Shown: positions 7,553 to 16,013 of the stretch, piece after piece | How positions within the stretch are numbered: position 1 is the stretch's first letter | Layout of the letters: every line of letters begins with the position of its first letter | Virus record (IMG/VR): IMGVR_UViG_3300033551_000003 | Coordinates: 1-64,000 of that record | From: a virus | Length of the DNA: 64,000 nucleotides | Strand: one strand, 5' to 3' | The notes under the pieces: model-generated | What the model was told of the DNA's origin: nothing | The model's input: the letters and a program-made list of their open reading frames with translations, nothing else | Databases searched by the model: none | Program-made: the position numbers and the translations under genes

Positions 7553-9345
7553 TTTAGTGCCTTTCCATCTACAAAGACCTTGGGCCCCATCCCCACCATA
7601 ACGAAGTCACTGGCCCTGGGCATGGGCCAGTAGGCCATCACAATAGCGTCAGCTAGGTTAGGGCTCCGGGTGCCATCAGGGGACTTATCAACAACTAGCT
7701 TCAGGCGCGAGCCTGTGCTAGCAGTGGCCTGGCACAGTTCCTTAATCACCTTATGTAGCAAAGGTAGGCGACTGTCGATGGAAAAGATGTCATCAGGGTC
7801 TGCTGATATCTTGGTTATTACCCCATTGGCATCAGGGATGCCAACTACAGCTTGGTAGGTTCGTAGTACACGCCCGCGCAAGGCCCACCAGGCTTGTGCC
7901 TTCAAGTTGGCGAAGAAATCCTTATTACGCACTGAGTCCCGATCATCAGCGTTAACCCGCTCCGCAGCATGTAGTACCTTGCCCCCAGCATTCCAGGGTA
8001 CTACACGTAGCTTGTCAGGTAGGAGGTTATCATCCTTAAGGCGATTGACCTCACTCTTCACATTGGAGCCTATGGCGACAGCGTCATACTGAAGCTCAGG
8101 CACCTTCTGCGCTACGCAATTAGCAATAGCCTTGCGCGCCGTCACACCAGGATCCCTTGCCACCCATTCATCAGCGAAGGTCAGTACCACACCGGAGCGA
8201 ACCACCTGGGCGTTACGATCACCATCCTCGCTGTCACCTATGTCTAGTCCCGAAATACGGTTCTGTCCAACATCAAAGCCAAGCTTAAGATGAGCATCAA
8301 TGCAAGCATCCAACCACTCCTTGGGTAGTATTGTACCGGTTAGCGAAGCAGCATAGTTACGCTCAATCTCCTGTGCGTAAATATGTGGCGTACCCTGGCT
8401 GAGGTGGTAGGCCTTCTTCTCCCTATGCCACTCCTCGCCAAACTCTGGGTGCTCATGGGAATCCATGACAAAGATACGGGTAATGCCCCTGGGTATCTGT
8501 GCGCCAGGGTACCAGTCCTGCCCTACCTCACGCTTCCTATGGAACAGATTACCCAGCCCATTCACCGAGGAGATGTCTATGGGCACCTTGGTGGTCTCGG
8601 ACAGGGAGGCTTCAATCAGTTCAGGGCGCTGATAGTGTGCGCTCTCGTCCTTGAAGAACAAACGTGTACGACCACCACGGCCGATCTTATCACCAACCTC
8701 ACCCACAATAGAGGAACCAGTAGCCCGGTTATAGCACACGTACTGCTTGATGTCACTGTCGGTTAGGCCCTGTGGCTTAAATATCTCAGGCAGGCGATCA
8801 ATCAATCCTCGTATCTTGAAGAATATACTCTTAGGGTTGCCAATCTGATCCACCGAGTCCGCATCCTGGGATCCCCAACCTATAGCAACACCAGGGTAGA
8901 ACAGCCATAGCCAGACACTGATACAGACACACACCCATGTGGCCCCCATGGTGCGGCACTTCTCGACCAGGCCTGGCTGGTCCGTCTCCAGGCAGTCCTG
9001 CACGAAGTGTACAAGCTCCTCCTGGCGCTTAAAGAGTATAAACGGCATCCACACGGGCTTGGTGGTGCCAGCGTTACGGGGATCATGCGTATCGCACCAG
9101 TGGTTAATAAACGACACACAGTCCTGCGCGTAGTAGGCCTTGGCCGCAGGTATCAGATGTGGATTAGTCTCCAGCGTAGCCAGCTGCCCCCTACGCCACA
9201 GCAACGCATCATCGTAGTTGGGAGGCCACTCATGGTTAGCCAGGGTACGGGGTGCACGTAAGGCCGAGTTCCGGGCCGAGCGCTGTAGCCGTTCAATACG
9301 GACAGCCGCAATCGCATCAGATACATCAACTGGCGCAGGCAGCAT
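7549..9345 (-). CDS. terL: Terminase large subunit
   Basis: 598 residues. Packaging ATPase/nuclease. An ATPase domain with an atypical Walker A (CRTMGATW, 130-137) and Walker B DE at 233-234 in LFFKDESAHY is followed by an RNaseH-like nuclease domain with Asp368 in GLDIGDSEDGD and a late acidic motif in NLADAIVMAYWP (about 565-575). Length and order are normal for phage TerL. The adjacent 9607-10092 gene would be its small subunit partner. Acts at the prohead portal to cut and pump DNA. Confidence 0.92.
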   Translation of the reverse strand: MLPAPVDVSDAIAAVRIERLQRSARNSALRAPRTLANHEWPPNYDDALLWRRGQLATLETNPHLIPAAKAYYAQDCVSFINHWCDTHDPRNAGTTKPVWMPFILFKRQEELVHFVQDCLETDQPGLVEKCRTMGATWVCVCISVWLWLFYPGVAIGWGSQDADSVDQIGNPKSIFFKIRGLIDRLPEIFKPQGLTDSDIKQYVCYNRATGSSIVGEVGDKIGRGGRTRLFFKDESAHYQRPELIEASLSETTKVPIDISSVNGLGNLFHRKREVGQDWYPGAQIPRGITRIFVMDSHEHPEFGEEWHREKKAYHLSQGTPHIYAQEIERNYAASLTGTILPKEWLDACIDAHLKLGFDVGQNRISGLDIGDSEDGDRNAQVVRSGVVLTFADEWVARDPGVTARKAIANCVAQKVPELQYDAVAIGSNVKSEVNRLKDDNLLPDKLRVVPWNAGGKVLHAAERVNADDRDSVRNKDFFANLKAQAWWALRGRVLRTYQAVVGIPDANGVITKISADPDDIFSIDSRLPLLHKVIKELCQATASTGSRLKLVVDKSPDGTRSPNLADAIVMAYWPMPRASDFVMVGMGPKVFVDGKALK

Positions 9346-9605
9346 CAGCGCTCTACGGTTCTAGTATTGGACCGACAGTTGGCAGAGTACCAGGCCGTAG
9401 CCTGTCGCTTGAATACCTTCTGGGAAGGGGTCAGGGATACATTCGCGTATTGTACAGCCAGCTGCTCGAGTTGGGTACAACGTGAATCACGGGCCTGGGC
9501 TGGTAGCGACTGTAAGAATAGCAACAACATCACCAGGATGAGGATGATTATCCAGGTCAGGTAGCCCACTTCCGCCAGGTATCTTAATACGTCAAACTTT
9601 GCCAT
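9345..9605 (-). CDS. Single-pass membrane protein
   Basis: 86 residues from ATG 9605 (MAKFDVLRYLAEVGYL), 1 bp from the upstream stop. A membrane segment (about 14-34) is followed by a periplasm-type domain with two Cys (RDSRC, SANCRS) that could form a disulfide. It sits between TerS-like and TerL genes, an odd place for a membrane protein. Confidence 0.5.
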   Translation of the reverse strand: MAKFDVLRYLAEVGYLTWIIILILVMLLLFLQSLPAQARDSRCTQLEQLAVQYANVSLTPSQKVFKRQATAWYSANCRSNTRTVER

Positions 9606-9606
9606 A

Positions 9607-10092
9607 TCAGTGCCTGGTTCCATCCTTGGGATCAGGGCTCTCGAGCAGGGCAGCATAGGAATTAGCATCAGCCTCCAGTACCGGGGTGCCTGCAGTCAGT
9701 AGTCCAGCAGCCACCTGGGAGTAGAGGGATTCGAGCAAGGCCAGCTGCTCCTCTGTTGCACCCTTCAGCACAGCAGTGGGTAGGGCCATGATCTTTATAG
9801 GTCCATCAGCAGGACCAGTCAGCTGGGTAGGCATGCACTTCTCAATCAAGCGCACCATGAGGCCAGTGTCCTCACCAGCAATCTTCAGGAAGTATCCTAC
9901 AGCACCCATGTAGCCCTTGCCATCCTTCCCAAAGATATGGATGGCTTCCTCAATGGCAGCACGTAATCCAGCACTCCACCTATTCGGAGTACCCTTCTTG
10001 CGACCACCACGCTTCTTGTGGTTCTTTCTGTACTGCCCAGCATGCGTCTTTGTACGAGGCTTCCAGGGTTTGGTGATTCTTCTCGCAACCAT
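9607..10092 (-). CDS. terS: Putative terminase small subunit
   Basis: 161 residues. A very basic N-terminus (MVARRITKPWKPRTK ... HKKRGGRKKGTPNRW) precedes a helical region and an acidic tail. GTPNRWSAGLRAAIEEAI is similar in style to TerS-like/DUF5681 phage proteins. Its location upstream of terL is the main argument. The start MVARR recurs on other proteins here. Confidence 0.5.
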   Translation of the reverse strand: MVARRITKPWKPRTKTHAGQYRKNHKKRGGRKKGTPNRWSAGLRAAIEEAIHIFGKDGKGYMGAVGYFLKIAGEDTGLMVRLIEKCMPTQLTGPADGPIKIMALPTAVLKGATEEQLALLESLYSQVAAGLLTAGTPVLEADANSYAALLESPDPKDGTRH

Positions 10093-10209
10093 GTTGGTTC
10101 TGTTACTCTCAATTCTTCACTAGGATGGTGGCATATATAACGAATAATAACAGGGTCGTATAGCCACAATATCAGTTTAATTTAGACATAAAAACAATTA
10201 GACAAAAAA
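10093..10209 (-). promoter_or_regulatory. AT-rich gap, likely leftward promoter region
   Basis: About 115 bp, markedly AT-rich compared with its surroundings, lying in front of the terminase genes. The minus strand contains several TATA-like hexamers (around 10131-10140) and TTG-starting hexamers upstream. I infer a promoter for the terminase block but cannot fix a single -35/-10 pair. Confidence 0.3.
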
Positions 10210-10386
10210 TCAAAGAATGCTAAAATCACGACCAGCAATTTTGCCTAGAGCGCGGCACGCATCATCTAGTTCTTTCTCGGTGTATCCAAGCCGATTAAGC
10301 GCACGCATAGCAGTCTCATGATAGCTCTTGCTTTCCAGGGTTTCGATGTAGTCAATCAAGGCATCAGCCTGTTCACTAGTTAGCAT
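10210..10386 (-). CDS. Small helical protein
   Basis: 58 residues (start MLTSEQADALIDYIETLE), all helical, ending GRDFSIL. It abuts the next upstream gene with no gap. No family recognised; missed by length filters but codon structure and spacing support it. Confidence 0.5.
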   Translation of the reverse strand: MLTSEQADALIDYIETLESKSYHETAMRALNRLGYTEKELDDACRALGKIAGRDFSIL

Positions 10387-10809
10387 CTAACTCTCCACAG
10401 TCCACGTCTTCACAACCTGGGCAGGCTGGGGCTTGATGATCTCACCCTTGATAATCAGGGTACCGACCGTATACTCGATACCACGCCTATCAATACTATC
10501 CAGGAACACCTTGTCTACCTGATCGGCATAGTTCTCATTCAGGTAGGCTGGAAGGCGGTGTTCCTCGATGACATCCAGGCTGACCTCACCATCCTCAGAG
10601 AAGTCAAATACAAACACCTGTGGGCCACGAGACATTTCAATCCTCCTCGTCAATTTCCTCACCAGATATGACCGAGCCGTCCGTGCGATTTGCTCGTCCG
10701 TCATGCAGGAGATACCAAATTCGCTCTCGGCCAACTGCTTCTCGGTAATGAGACAGCGCTCGCAGACGTGAGTCAGCGGCGAAAATTGGTGTCTCGGCGG
10801 TTCACTCAT
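10387..10809 (-). CDS. Hypothetical protein with CxxC motif
   Basis: 140 residues from ATG 10809 (an ATG two codons upstream is equally possible); both overlap the stop of the upstream gene. N-terminal CERC plus a further Cys may bind zinc. The C-terminal part (about 60-140) is a beta-rich domain. Function unknown. Confidence 0.5.
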   Translation of the reverse strand: MSEPPRHQFSPLTHVCERCLITEKQLAESEFGISCMTDEQIARTARSYLVRKLTRRIEMSRGPQVFVFDFSEDGEVSLDVIEEHRLPAYLNENYADQVDKVFLDSIDRRGIEYTVGTLIIKGEIIKPQPAQVVKTWTVES

Positions 10810-10990
10810 CGGCATGACTCCTACGCATGATATCCTTGCCGCTACAGTACTCCGCTGCCAATTGTAGCAGCCGGTTTATCACCCGCTGGTCCCGGGGCTC
10901 AAACCTGGTGGCCGCCGCGCGCAGGAACAGATCAATATCCTGCTTCAGGTGACTCATCTCCATCAGTTCTTCCTTAGTCATTATCATCAC
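10802..10990 (-). CDS. Small helical protein
   Basis: 62 residues starting MMIMTKEELMEMSHLK, with a helical core FEPRDQRVINRLLQLAAEY. Lies just downstream (in transcription terms) of the large repeat array. Unrecognised. Confidence 0.45.
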   Translation of the reverse strand: MMIMTKEELMEMSHLKQDIDLFLRAAATRFEPRDQRVINRLLQLAAEYCSGKDIMRRSHADE

Positions 10991-10998
10991 TCCCTGTT

Positions 10999-11885
10999 AG
11001 AGTACGCTGGTGGTTATTGGGTTGCTAATTTGTAGTGGCACGCTAACTGGTCCTGGGTTACTATGCTTTAACGGCACGCTGACTTGTCTTGGATTTGGTT
11101 AATGGCATGTTGGCACGCTTCCTTTCATTGGGTTTCCAATACGTGATGGCGCGCTAGACTTCTCTTGGATTACTGCTTGGAGTTGGCGCGCTGATTTGAT
11201 CTGGGTTGCTCTTACGCGATGGCACACTTGCCTTCTTTGGGTTGCTGTTGGCCGTTGGTACGCTAGTGAGTTCCGGGCTGCTTCTCCTCAACGACACACT
11301 ACAAGCCTTTGGGTTATTGGGAGGGTATGGCACACTACGCGGTGTTGGGCTTCTCCTAGCTTTTGGCACACTGATAGTCCTCGGATTGCTAGCTTAGAGT
11401 TGGCACACTCGACGATATTGGTTTCCTGCCTTTCAGTGGCACGCTGTACAACGTTGGGTTACTGGGCGGGTCTGGCACACTGGATTCTTGTGGATTGAAC
11501 ATCTTCGGCTTCGGCGCGCTGACTTGTCCTGGATTACTAGAGTTGCCTCTGACACACTGACCTGTCCCGGGTTACTTCTTCAAGAAGGCACGCTCCTTCA
11601 TAGTGGGCTACTGTCACATACTGGCCCGCTAGCTTGGTCTGGGCTGCTTGAGGCGACTTGACACGCTCTTTTGTCCTGGGTTGCTGGTTACCAATAGCAC
11701 GCTACGGCTCTTTGTACTCCATTCGATGCATTGGCGCGCTGTCCCTAATGGATTACTTGGCTTGTGTGGCTCACTAAACCTCCATGGGTTACTCGCGCTG
11801 GTGTGGCACACTAGTTGCTTTGGGTTTCCTGAGGTTTTGTGGCACGCTTACCCCTCAATGGGTTGCTTACACGGATTGGCTCGGG
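10999..11885 (-). repeat. Alternating-box repeat array A1
   Basis: About 25 units with a 36-nt period. On the plus strand the units read TGGCACRCT, 9-10 variable nt, TGGGTTRCT, 9-10 variable nt; in the leftward transcript this is AGYAACCCA / AGYGYGCCA. Boxes are well conserved and spacers essentially unique. Short in-frame ORFs arise because 36 and 18 are multiples of 3, but stops break every frame, so this is not coding. Neither a CRISPR (repeats too short and alternating) nor a known iteron family. Confidence 0.85.
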
Positions 11886-11888
11886 CCG

Positions 11889-12134
11889 CTATGACCTCCG
11901 CTTCGTACCGAATAAGTAATCCACCCACGAGCGCCCGAGCTCCGGACTGACAGCATCGGCGGGGATCACTGCGACCGAATCGTGGTCTGGTGATACGACT
12001 ACGACAGGGTGCTTAGGCACCGCGATTTGCAGCACGGTATCAGCCGGTAGCCTGACCTTCTTCATCTTGGTCTTGGTCTTGATCCGGGTCTTGACCTTGC
12101 GCTTGCTAGCAGTCTTACGCTTCTTCTTTGCCAT
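11889..12134 (-). CDS. Lysine-rich basic protein between repeat arrays
   Basis: 81 residues. N-terminal 27 residues are almost all Lys/Arg/Thr (MAKKKRKTASKRKVKTR), followed by a small beta-rich domain (VVVVSPDHDSVAVIPAD). Preceded by AAAGGAGA. It lies inside the repeat region, splitting arrays A1 and A2, which makes it a candidate nucleic-acid-binding partner of the arrays. That link is inference. Confidence 0.6.
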   Translation of the reverse strand: MAKKKRKTASKRKVKTRIKTKTKMKKVRLPADTVLQIAVPKHPVVVVSPDHDSVAVIPADAVSPELGRSWVDYLFGTKRRS

Positions 12135-12152
12135 GATCAGTCTCCTTTGGTT

Positions 12153-12926
12153 AGCACACTGTTAGTGTTTGGGTTACTCAGATTATCTGGCACACTGGCG
12201 ATCAACGGGTTACTATCATAGTGCGGCACACTGTTCCACGTTGGGCTTCTATTACGGCCTGGCACACTTTACCCCTTTGGGCTTATAAATCATACAGGGC
12301 TCGCTATCGAACAAGGGGTTTCTGTTATCCATCGGCTCGCTGGCTACGAGTGGAGGTCTCTCGAACCCTGGCACACTAGGCACTTTTGGGTTGCTTTCCA
12401 AAACCTGGCACACTAGTTCATTTTGGGTTTGCTCATGGCAGATGGCTCGCTGTCAACCTTAGGGTTGCTGGGAATTGACGGCACACTACTCGCATCCGGG
12501 CTACTTACGCTGCATGGCACGCATCGGCGGCTTGGAGTTCTCACCGGCAGTTGGCACACTGTCACGTTATGGGTTCCTCGCAATCTGATGGCACACTACC
12601 GGGCCTTTGGGTTGCTTCATTGCCGTGGCACGCTATGAGGATTTGGGTTACTGCCTAATTTTGGCCCACTATAGTCCCACGGGATACTGGGAGGTCTTGG
12701 CACGCTGAACTTCCATGGGCTACTACTAGGGGGTGGTGGCACGCTGGGCTTTCTCGGGTTACTAACCTTAATAGCACGCTTACGCATTTTGGTTTACTGA
12801 GTCCCTATAGCACGCTGCCGGTTCCTGGCTAGTTAGCTTTGTTACCTCGGCACGCTGATCTCTTCTGGATTTGCTGGCTGATCAAAGGCGCGCTCACCTG
12901 TTTTGGGTTACTGAGTTCTTGTGGCA
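12153..12926 (-). repeat. Alternating-box repeat array A2
   Basis: About 21 further units of the same 36-nt alternating-box repeat as A1 and in the same orientation, separated from it only by the 11889-12134 gene and its ribosome-binding site. Some boxes vary (for example GGCTCGCT, GGCCCACT for the first box; GGATTTGCT for the second). Spacer lengths drift by 1-2 nt in places. Confidence 0.85.
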
Positions 12927-13019
12927 CTATTCTCCACCTTCTCCTGGGTCCACCACCATCAATACGATGGCCGCCGCGAGCACCAGCACTAGATATGCCG
13001 CCAGGTCAGGCCCTGTCAT
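12927..13019 (-). CDS. 30-residue membrane peptide
   Basis: Start MTGPDLAAYLVLVLAAAIVL, one membrane helix with an acidic-Gly tail. Its ATG overlaps the end of the upstream gene by 14 bp, a spacing used by other genes here, and its stop lies at the border of array A2. Small size makes it tentative. Confidence 0.4.
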   Translation of the reverse strand: MTGPDLAAYLVLVLAAAIVLMVVDPGEGGE

Positions 13020-13209
13020 CCGATTGGGTTGCTCGCAACTTGGCCGCTATGATCCTGGCCGCTGTGGACTCCGCCTGGTACTTGTTTATCAACGGCTGGG
13101 GGGCCTTGATCTTACGCATTTGAACGGCTAGCCCCTCATCGGTAGCGGCCTCCTGCTCCAGGTAGGCCGCGAACCGATCCCGTTCCTCCGCCGTCAGCCG
13201 TAAACCCAC
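13006..13209 (-). CDS. Small helical protein
   Basis: 67 residues (start MGLRLTAEERDRFAAYLEQ), predicted all helical with heptad spacing (AESTAARIIAAKLRATQ). Unknown function; position immediately upstream of the repeat arrays in the leftward operon. Confidence 0.5.
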   Translation of the reverse strand: MGLRLTAEERDRFAAYLEQEAATDEGLAVQMRKIKAPQPLINKYQAESTAARIIAAKLRATQSDDRA

Positions 13210-13274
13210 AGCAGTTCTCCGATTATGTAGATGATCGTCACCACCAACACTAGCGCAACCAGGCCATAGGTCAT
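13194..13274 (-). CDS. 26-residue membrane peptide
   Basis: Start MTYGLVALVLVVTIIYIIGE: one hydrophobic helix spanning nearly the full length. It overlaps the next gene start by 16 bp. Together with the 12927 peptide it suggests a pair of micro-membrane proteins, but translation is uncertain. Confidence 0.3.
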   Translation of the reverse strand: MTYGLVALVLVVTIIYIIGELLWVYG

Positions 13275-13281
13275 AACACTG

Positions 13282-13716
13282 TCATTCACGACCGTACACC
13301 TTAAATACGCCATTGGGCCAGAGCACGTAGACGACCTTGCCCACCCTCTTAGCATAACGCACAGTCGCCCAAGTACCCGACCGAAGCTTTTCCTTAAAGC
13401 CAGCGGGGGCTGCTATCAAGTAATCAACAGCATCCACTATGTCGTGGTTACGCTCCAAGTAGGGTTTTGGGGGCAGTACACGCTTGGCCTGCTTATAGGC
13501 ACGGGCGCGGGGGTTATCAGGCGGGTGGATCACTGGCTTTAGACGTAAGGCCGTACAGATATCATGCGCCTCTGCGTCCGCCCCAATACAATCACCGTGA
13601 TGTAATTCAGTCCCAACGGAATAGTCATTCAGGCACACACGCAGAGCGTCCAACTGCGCAGCAGTCATTCCGCGCTTGGTACCTGTAAAACCTATCCTAT
13701 ACACGGGGCGATCCAT
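13282..13716 (-). CDS. SLOG-superfamily (DprA/YspA-like) protein
   Basis: 144 residues from ATG 13716 (MDRPVYRIGFTGTKRGMT); the longer frame is excluded because it would cover two other genes. GFTGTKRG at the start and HHGDCIGADAEAHDIC about 35 residues later are the two nucleotide-binding signatures of SLOG Rossmann folds, followed by a PPDNPRARAYKQ segment. SLOG proteins bind nucleotides or their derivatives and some sense immune signals. Here it directly follows an Acb2-like gene. Confidence 0.7.
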   Translation of the reverse strand: MDRPVYRIGFTGTKRGMTAAQLDALRVCLNDYSVGTELHHGDCIGADAEAHDICTALRLKPVIHPPDNPRARAYKQAKRVLPPKPYLERNHDIVDAVDYLIAAPAGFKEKLRSGTWATVRYAKRVGKVVYVLWPNGVFKVYGRE

Positions 13717-13912
13717 CGGCCTGTCGCGTAATAGCAACATTGGCCCACATCGCAGTCGTACGATGGTTCCTAACCACCCAGGTCTTATCGGGGCCGTCCG
13801 GGAGCTCCTTCTCCAACACCTCACTAAATACCTTAGCAGCTTCCCGTACGCGCTGCATGCGCTCCACCTGCTCAGGGGTCGGTTGAAGATAATCGTAGGC
13901 TGACGTATGCAT
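13697..13912 (-). CDS. Small helical protein, Acb2/Tad1-like candidate
   Basis: 71 residues: an N-terminal helix (PEQVERMQRVREAAKVFSEV) and a C-terminal helix containing RTTAMWANVAITR. This bipartite helical pattern with an invariant MWAN-A-I helix is shared by a widespread phage family annotated with the Acb2/Tad1 domain (cyclic-nucleotide sponges against CBASS/Thoeris). Assignment rests on recalled pattern only. It overlaps the SLOG gene by 20 bp. Confidence 0.45.
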   Translation of the reverse strand: MHTSAYDYLQPTPEQVERMQRVREAAKVFSEVLEKELPDGPDKTWVVRNHRTTAMWANVAITRQADGSPRV

Positions 13913-13948
13913 GGTTTATCTCCCTTTTCCACGCCTATACATACAAAG

Positions 13949-14479
13949 CTAGGCCGCCGATGCAGCCTCCAGATCATTACCGCCAATCAATATTGTGGCC
14001 TTACGTCCAAGGTAATCCAACAACACTCGTTCCCGATCCTTAGGACCAGTACCATCATAGATACCGACAAACCCTGTCAGGTGACCATTCACTACTCGCA
14101 CAGTCTCACCCACGCGGAACCGGCTGTCCTCTCCATTGTACTTGGGAAGGTTAACAAAGCCATCCGACCCCTCTAGCAGGTGTAGCCGCTCAATCTCTGC
14201 ATCGGGCATGATAGCGGGTAGGCCGCCCTGTAGTACAACAGTCAATACCCCAAAGGTGCCTAGCAGGAACCGCCAGCGCCCCTCGTTCTTCACAAATATG
14301 TAGCCCGGGAACAGGCTACTGACCTTCTTCTCGGCAACAGCCTTTGCCCGGGCTTTCTTACGCACAGCGATCCGTGGGTAGTAGAACGTACCCCCCTGAT
14401 TAGCAATATTCTCGCAGGCCCAGGCCTCCCGCTGACTATGTGTCCGAACAACCAGCCAGCCACGCACCTCTAGAAGCAT
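13949..14479 (-). CDS. NusG/RfaH-like transcription elongation factor
   Basis: 176 residues from ATG 14479 (MLLEVRGWLVVRTHSQREAW). The NGN domain carries an RfaH-type core KKVSSLFPGYIFVK (about 50-63). It is followed by a KOW domain with GETVRVVNGHLTGFVGIYDG (about 123-142). Phage copies can act as antiterminators. Such a factor would help RNA polymerase through the many hairpins of this genome, especially the ribozyme operon; that link is inference. Confidence 0.8.
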   Translation of the reverse strand: MLLEVRGWLVVRTHSQREAWACENIANQGGTFYYPRIAVRKKARAKAVAEKKVSSLFPGYIFVKNEGRWRFLLGTFGVLTVVLQGGLPAIMPDAEIERLHLLEGSDGFVNLPKYNGEDSRFRVGETVRVVNGHLTGFVGIYDGTGPKDRERVLLDYLGRKATILIGGNDLEAASAA

Positions 14480-14560
14480 GCAGATGGTCCTCACCAGGGA
14501 TAAAATCCCCAAATCCTTAAACCTGGTGAGGATGGAAGTCAACGACCGATAGCAGAATCA

Positions 14561-14929
14561 TTACGTCAGGGTCAGAAACGGTCCCTGGATGATAAGTAAG
14601 TCACCATTGTGTACAGCGATGGGCTTACCATAATCCCTAGTAATATCAAACCGTAGCAGAAGGCGCTTACCCAGCACCGTTACGTCTAATATCGCATAGG
14701 AGACGTCGTAAATCTCCTCTGTAGTGTTCTCCCACCTAACATCGGCTGCCAGGTCGGTAAGTGGTATAGACACAATCTCCCGGTCGAGCGTGTCGTCGTA
14801 GAGATAGAGCCTAGCCAAGTTCGGATCAGGCAAAGCCGGTGGCTCTAGTGCAGCAATAGCTGGACTAGCAGCAGCAACCCCTGCCGTCACTCCCCCCACC
14901 AGCACCGCACGCCGATTAATCTCTACCAT
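14561..14929 (-). CDS. Exported protein with twin-arginine-type signal
   Basis: 122 residues. N-terminus MVEINRRAVLVGGVTAGVAA with PAIAA cleavage region resembles a Tat signal peptide (RR plus hydrophobic stretch). The mature part is an all-beta domain and resembles the protein at 16013 (both have an acidic-IPL...-VRW-N-T/S-EE pattern), so they may be paralogues. Function unknown. Confidence 0.5.
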   Translation of the reverse strand: MVEINRRAVLVGGVTAGVAAASPAIAALEPPALPDPNLARLYLYDDTLDREIVSIPLTDLAADVRWENTTEEIYDVSYAILDVTVLGKRLLLRFDITRDYGKPIAVHNGDLLIIQGPFLTLT

Positions 14930-15098
14930 GGGCTTCCCTTTCTACCCGCTTGGGCGTATATCGCTCAACCTCATATCTCAGGGCTGCGGTAGCCTGCTGG
15001 TAATAGGCTAACTCCGTCCGCAGCCGCACAATCTCGGCCATCAGATCGTCATACAGCGCCGCCTTGGCGCAGCACTCGCGCTCTATGATATCAGTCAT
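14916..15098 (-). CDS. Small coiled-coil protein
   Basis: 60 residues, MTDIIERECCAKAALYDDL then a long helix with heptads (MAEIVRLRTELAYYQQATAA). Couples to both neighbours by short overlaps. No family recognised. Confidence 0.5.
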   Translation of the reverse strand: MTDIIERECCAKAALYDDLMAEIVRLRTELAYYQQATAALRYEVERYTPKRVEREAHGRD

Positions 15099-15307
15099 GG
15101 GCTAAAGTCCTTGGTCCATCCAACGTGTGCTGGCTCGATAGGCCCACATTTGCTGCACCGTATCTTAGGGAACCTACACATCCCCGACCAATTTTCTTTC
15201 CACGTCATTGTCTCGGGGAATTTTAGGAAGCGGGCACACTGGGGGCACAGCCGCTCGAATGCCGGGCCATCCTCTCCATAGCAAATAAGCGGCGCTTCGC
15301 GGCCCAT
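15095..15307 (-). CDS. Small zinc-ribbon protein
   Basis: 70 residues with CPQC and CSKC pairs about 28 residues apart plus an additional Cys, a probable treble-cleft/zinc-ribbon. It is one of several zinc-ribbon mini-proteins in this phage. Unknown target. Confidence 0.5.
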   Translation of the reverse strand: MGREAPLICYGEDGPAFERLCPQCARFLKFPETMTWKENWSGMCRFPKIRCSKCGPIEPAHVGWTKDFSP

Positions 15308-15310
15308 CGC

Positions 15311-15589
15311 TCATGTCCCGCGAGTGCTGAGTTCTACGGCGGCTTCCCGTAGGAGCACTAAAAGTTCAGCGAGGTCCGGGGTGACGTGCGAGCCAATCTC
15401 GACGCACACCCGTTCGCCAGCAGCCCACTCACGTTCCGAGTAGTATCGGACGTGAGTGAACTCGCTGGTCCCGTCACGGTAGTTATGCGGCTGCTTCTCA
15501 ATTACCCACGGCTCCGGGTACTTCGCAATCAACTCGCGGATACGGGCCGCTCTGGCTTCTGGGGTCATCTCACTAATCTCCATCGTCAT
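15311..15589 (-). CDS. Hypothetical protein
   Basis: 92 residues (or 90 from the second ATG). Mixed alpha/beta with PEPWVIEKQPHNYRDG and a C-terminal helix. It starts a few bases after the upstream stop. Unrecognised. Confidence 0.45.
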   Translation of the reverse strand: MTMEISEMTPEARAARIRELIAKYPEPWVIEKQPHNYRDGTSEFTHVRYYSEREWAAGERVCVEIGSHVTPDLAELLVLLREAAVELSTRGT

Positions 15590-15592
15590 CGC

Positions 15593-15787
15593 TCATGTCC
15601 TACGATTGCTCAATCTCTCCACCAAATCAAACGGTGGGCCTTGCACTCCGTATCTCGCCCCACAGACATCGCAACTCTCGCACCAATCATGACCGCCGTC
15701 CTCATAGAACCAAATGCCCACCGCTTTGCAGTTTCGGCATCGTGGCTTTCTTGAAAAGAAACCAAGTAGCTTTTTTATCAAACTCAT
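15593..15787 (-). CDS. Small zinc-ribbon protein
   Basis: 64 residues. Basic N-terminus (MSLIKKLLGFFSRKPRC) followed by CRNC and CESCDVCGARYG, a four-to-six-Cys zinc ribbon. Unknown function; similar in style to the 15095 and 50606 genes. Confidence 0.5.
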   Translation of the reverse strand: MSLIKKLLGFFSRKPRCRNCKAVGIWFYEDGGHDWCESCDVCGARYGVQGPPFDLVERLSNRRT

Positions 15788-15794
15788 CGCTCGC

Positions 15795-16013
15795 CTACCA
15801 CGAGATAGTAGAGACGCCGGAAGCTCGCAGCCGCTCTAGCCCTCGGATCAACGCCTGCATCTTGCGAGCGTGGCTATGGAGGTACTTGTCAGGGTTCTTG
15901 ACCTGTACGTCGGGAAAGCTCCAGTCGATCGAGCGACGATCCGCCCGCATACGCTTGCGGAAGGTGGAGTCCTTACCGATGGTTATTAAACCCTTAAACG
16001 GTCCTGAGCGCAT
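15795..16013 (-). CDS. Hypothetical basic protein
   Basis: 72 residues from the ATG at 16013, chosen because it overlaps the upstream TGA (TGATG); the longer frame overlaps that gene by 55 bp. Basic, with KDSTFRKRMRADRRSIDW and a C-terminal helix. No family. Confidence 0.45.
   Translation of the reverse strand: MRSGPFKGLITIGKDSTFRKRMRADRRSIDWSFPDVQVKNPDKYLHSHARKMQALIRGLERLRASGVSTISW

Noticed and set aside
11196-12638. Open frames within the repeat arrays on the plus strand (proteins with GTL...GLL repeats)
   Set aside because: The 36-nt period is a multiple of three, so short frames with 12-residue repeats appear automatically. Stops interrupt all frames, no ribosome-binding sites fit, and the frames are antisense to local transcription.
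10999-12926. CRISPR array
   Set aside because: Conserved boxes are only 8-9 nt, two types alternate, spacers are 9-10 nt, and no cas gene is present.
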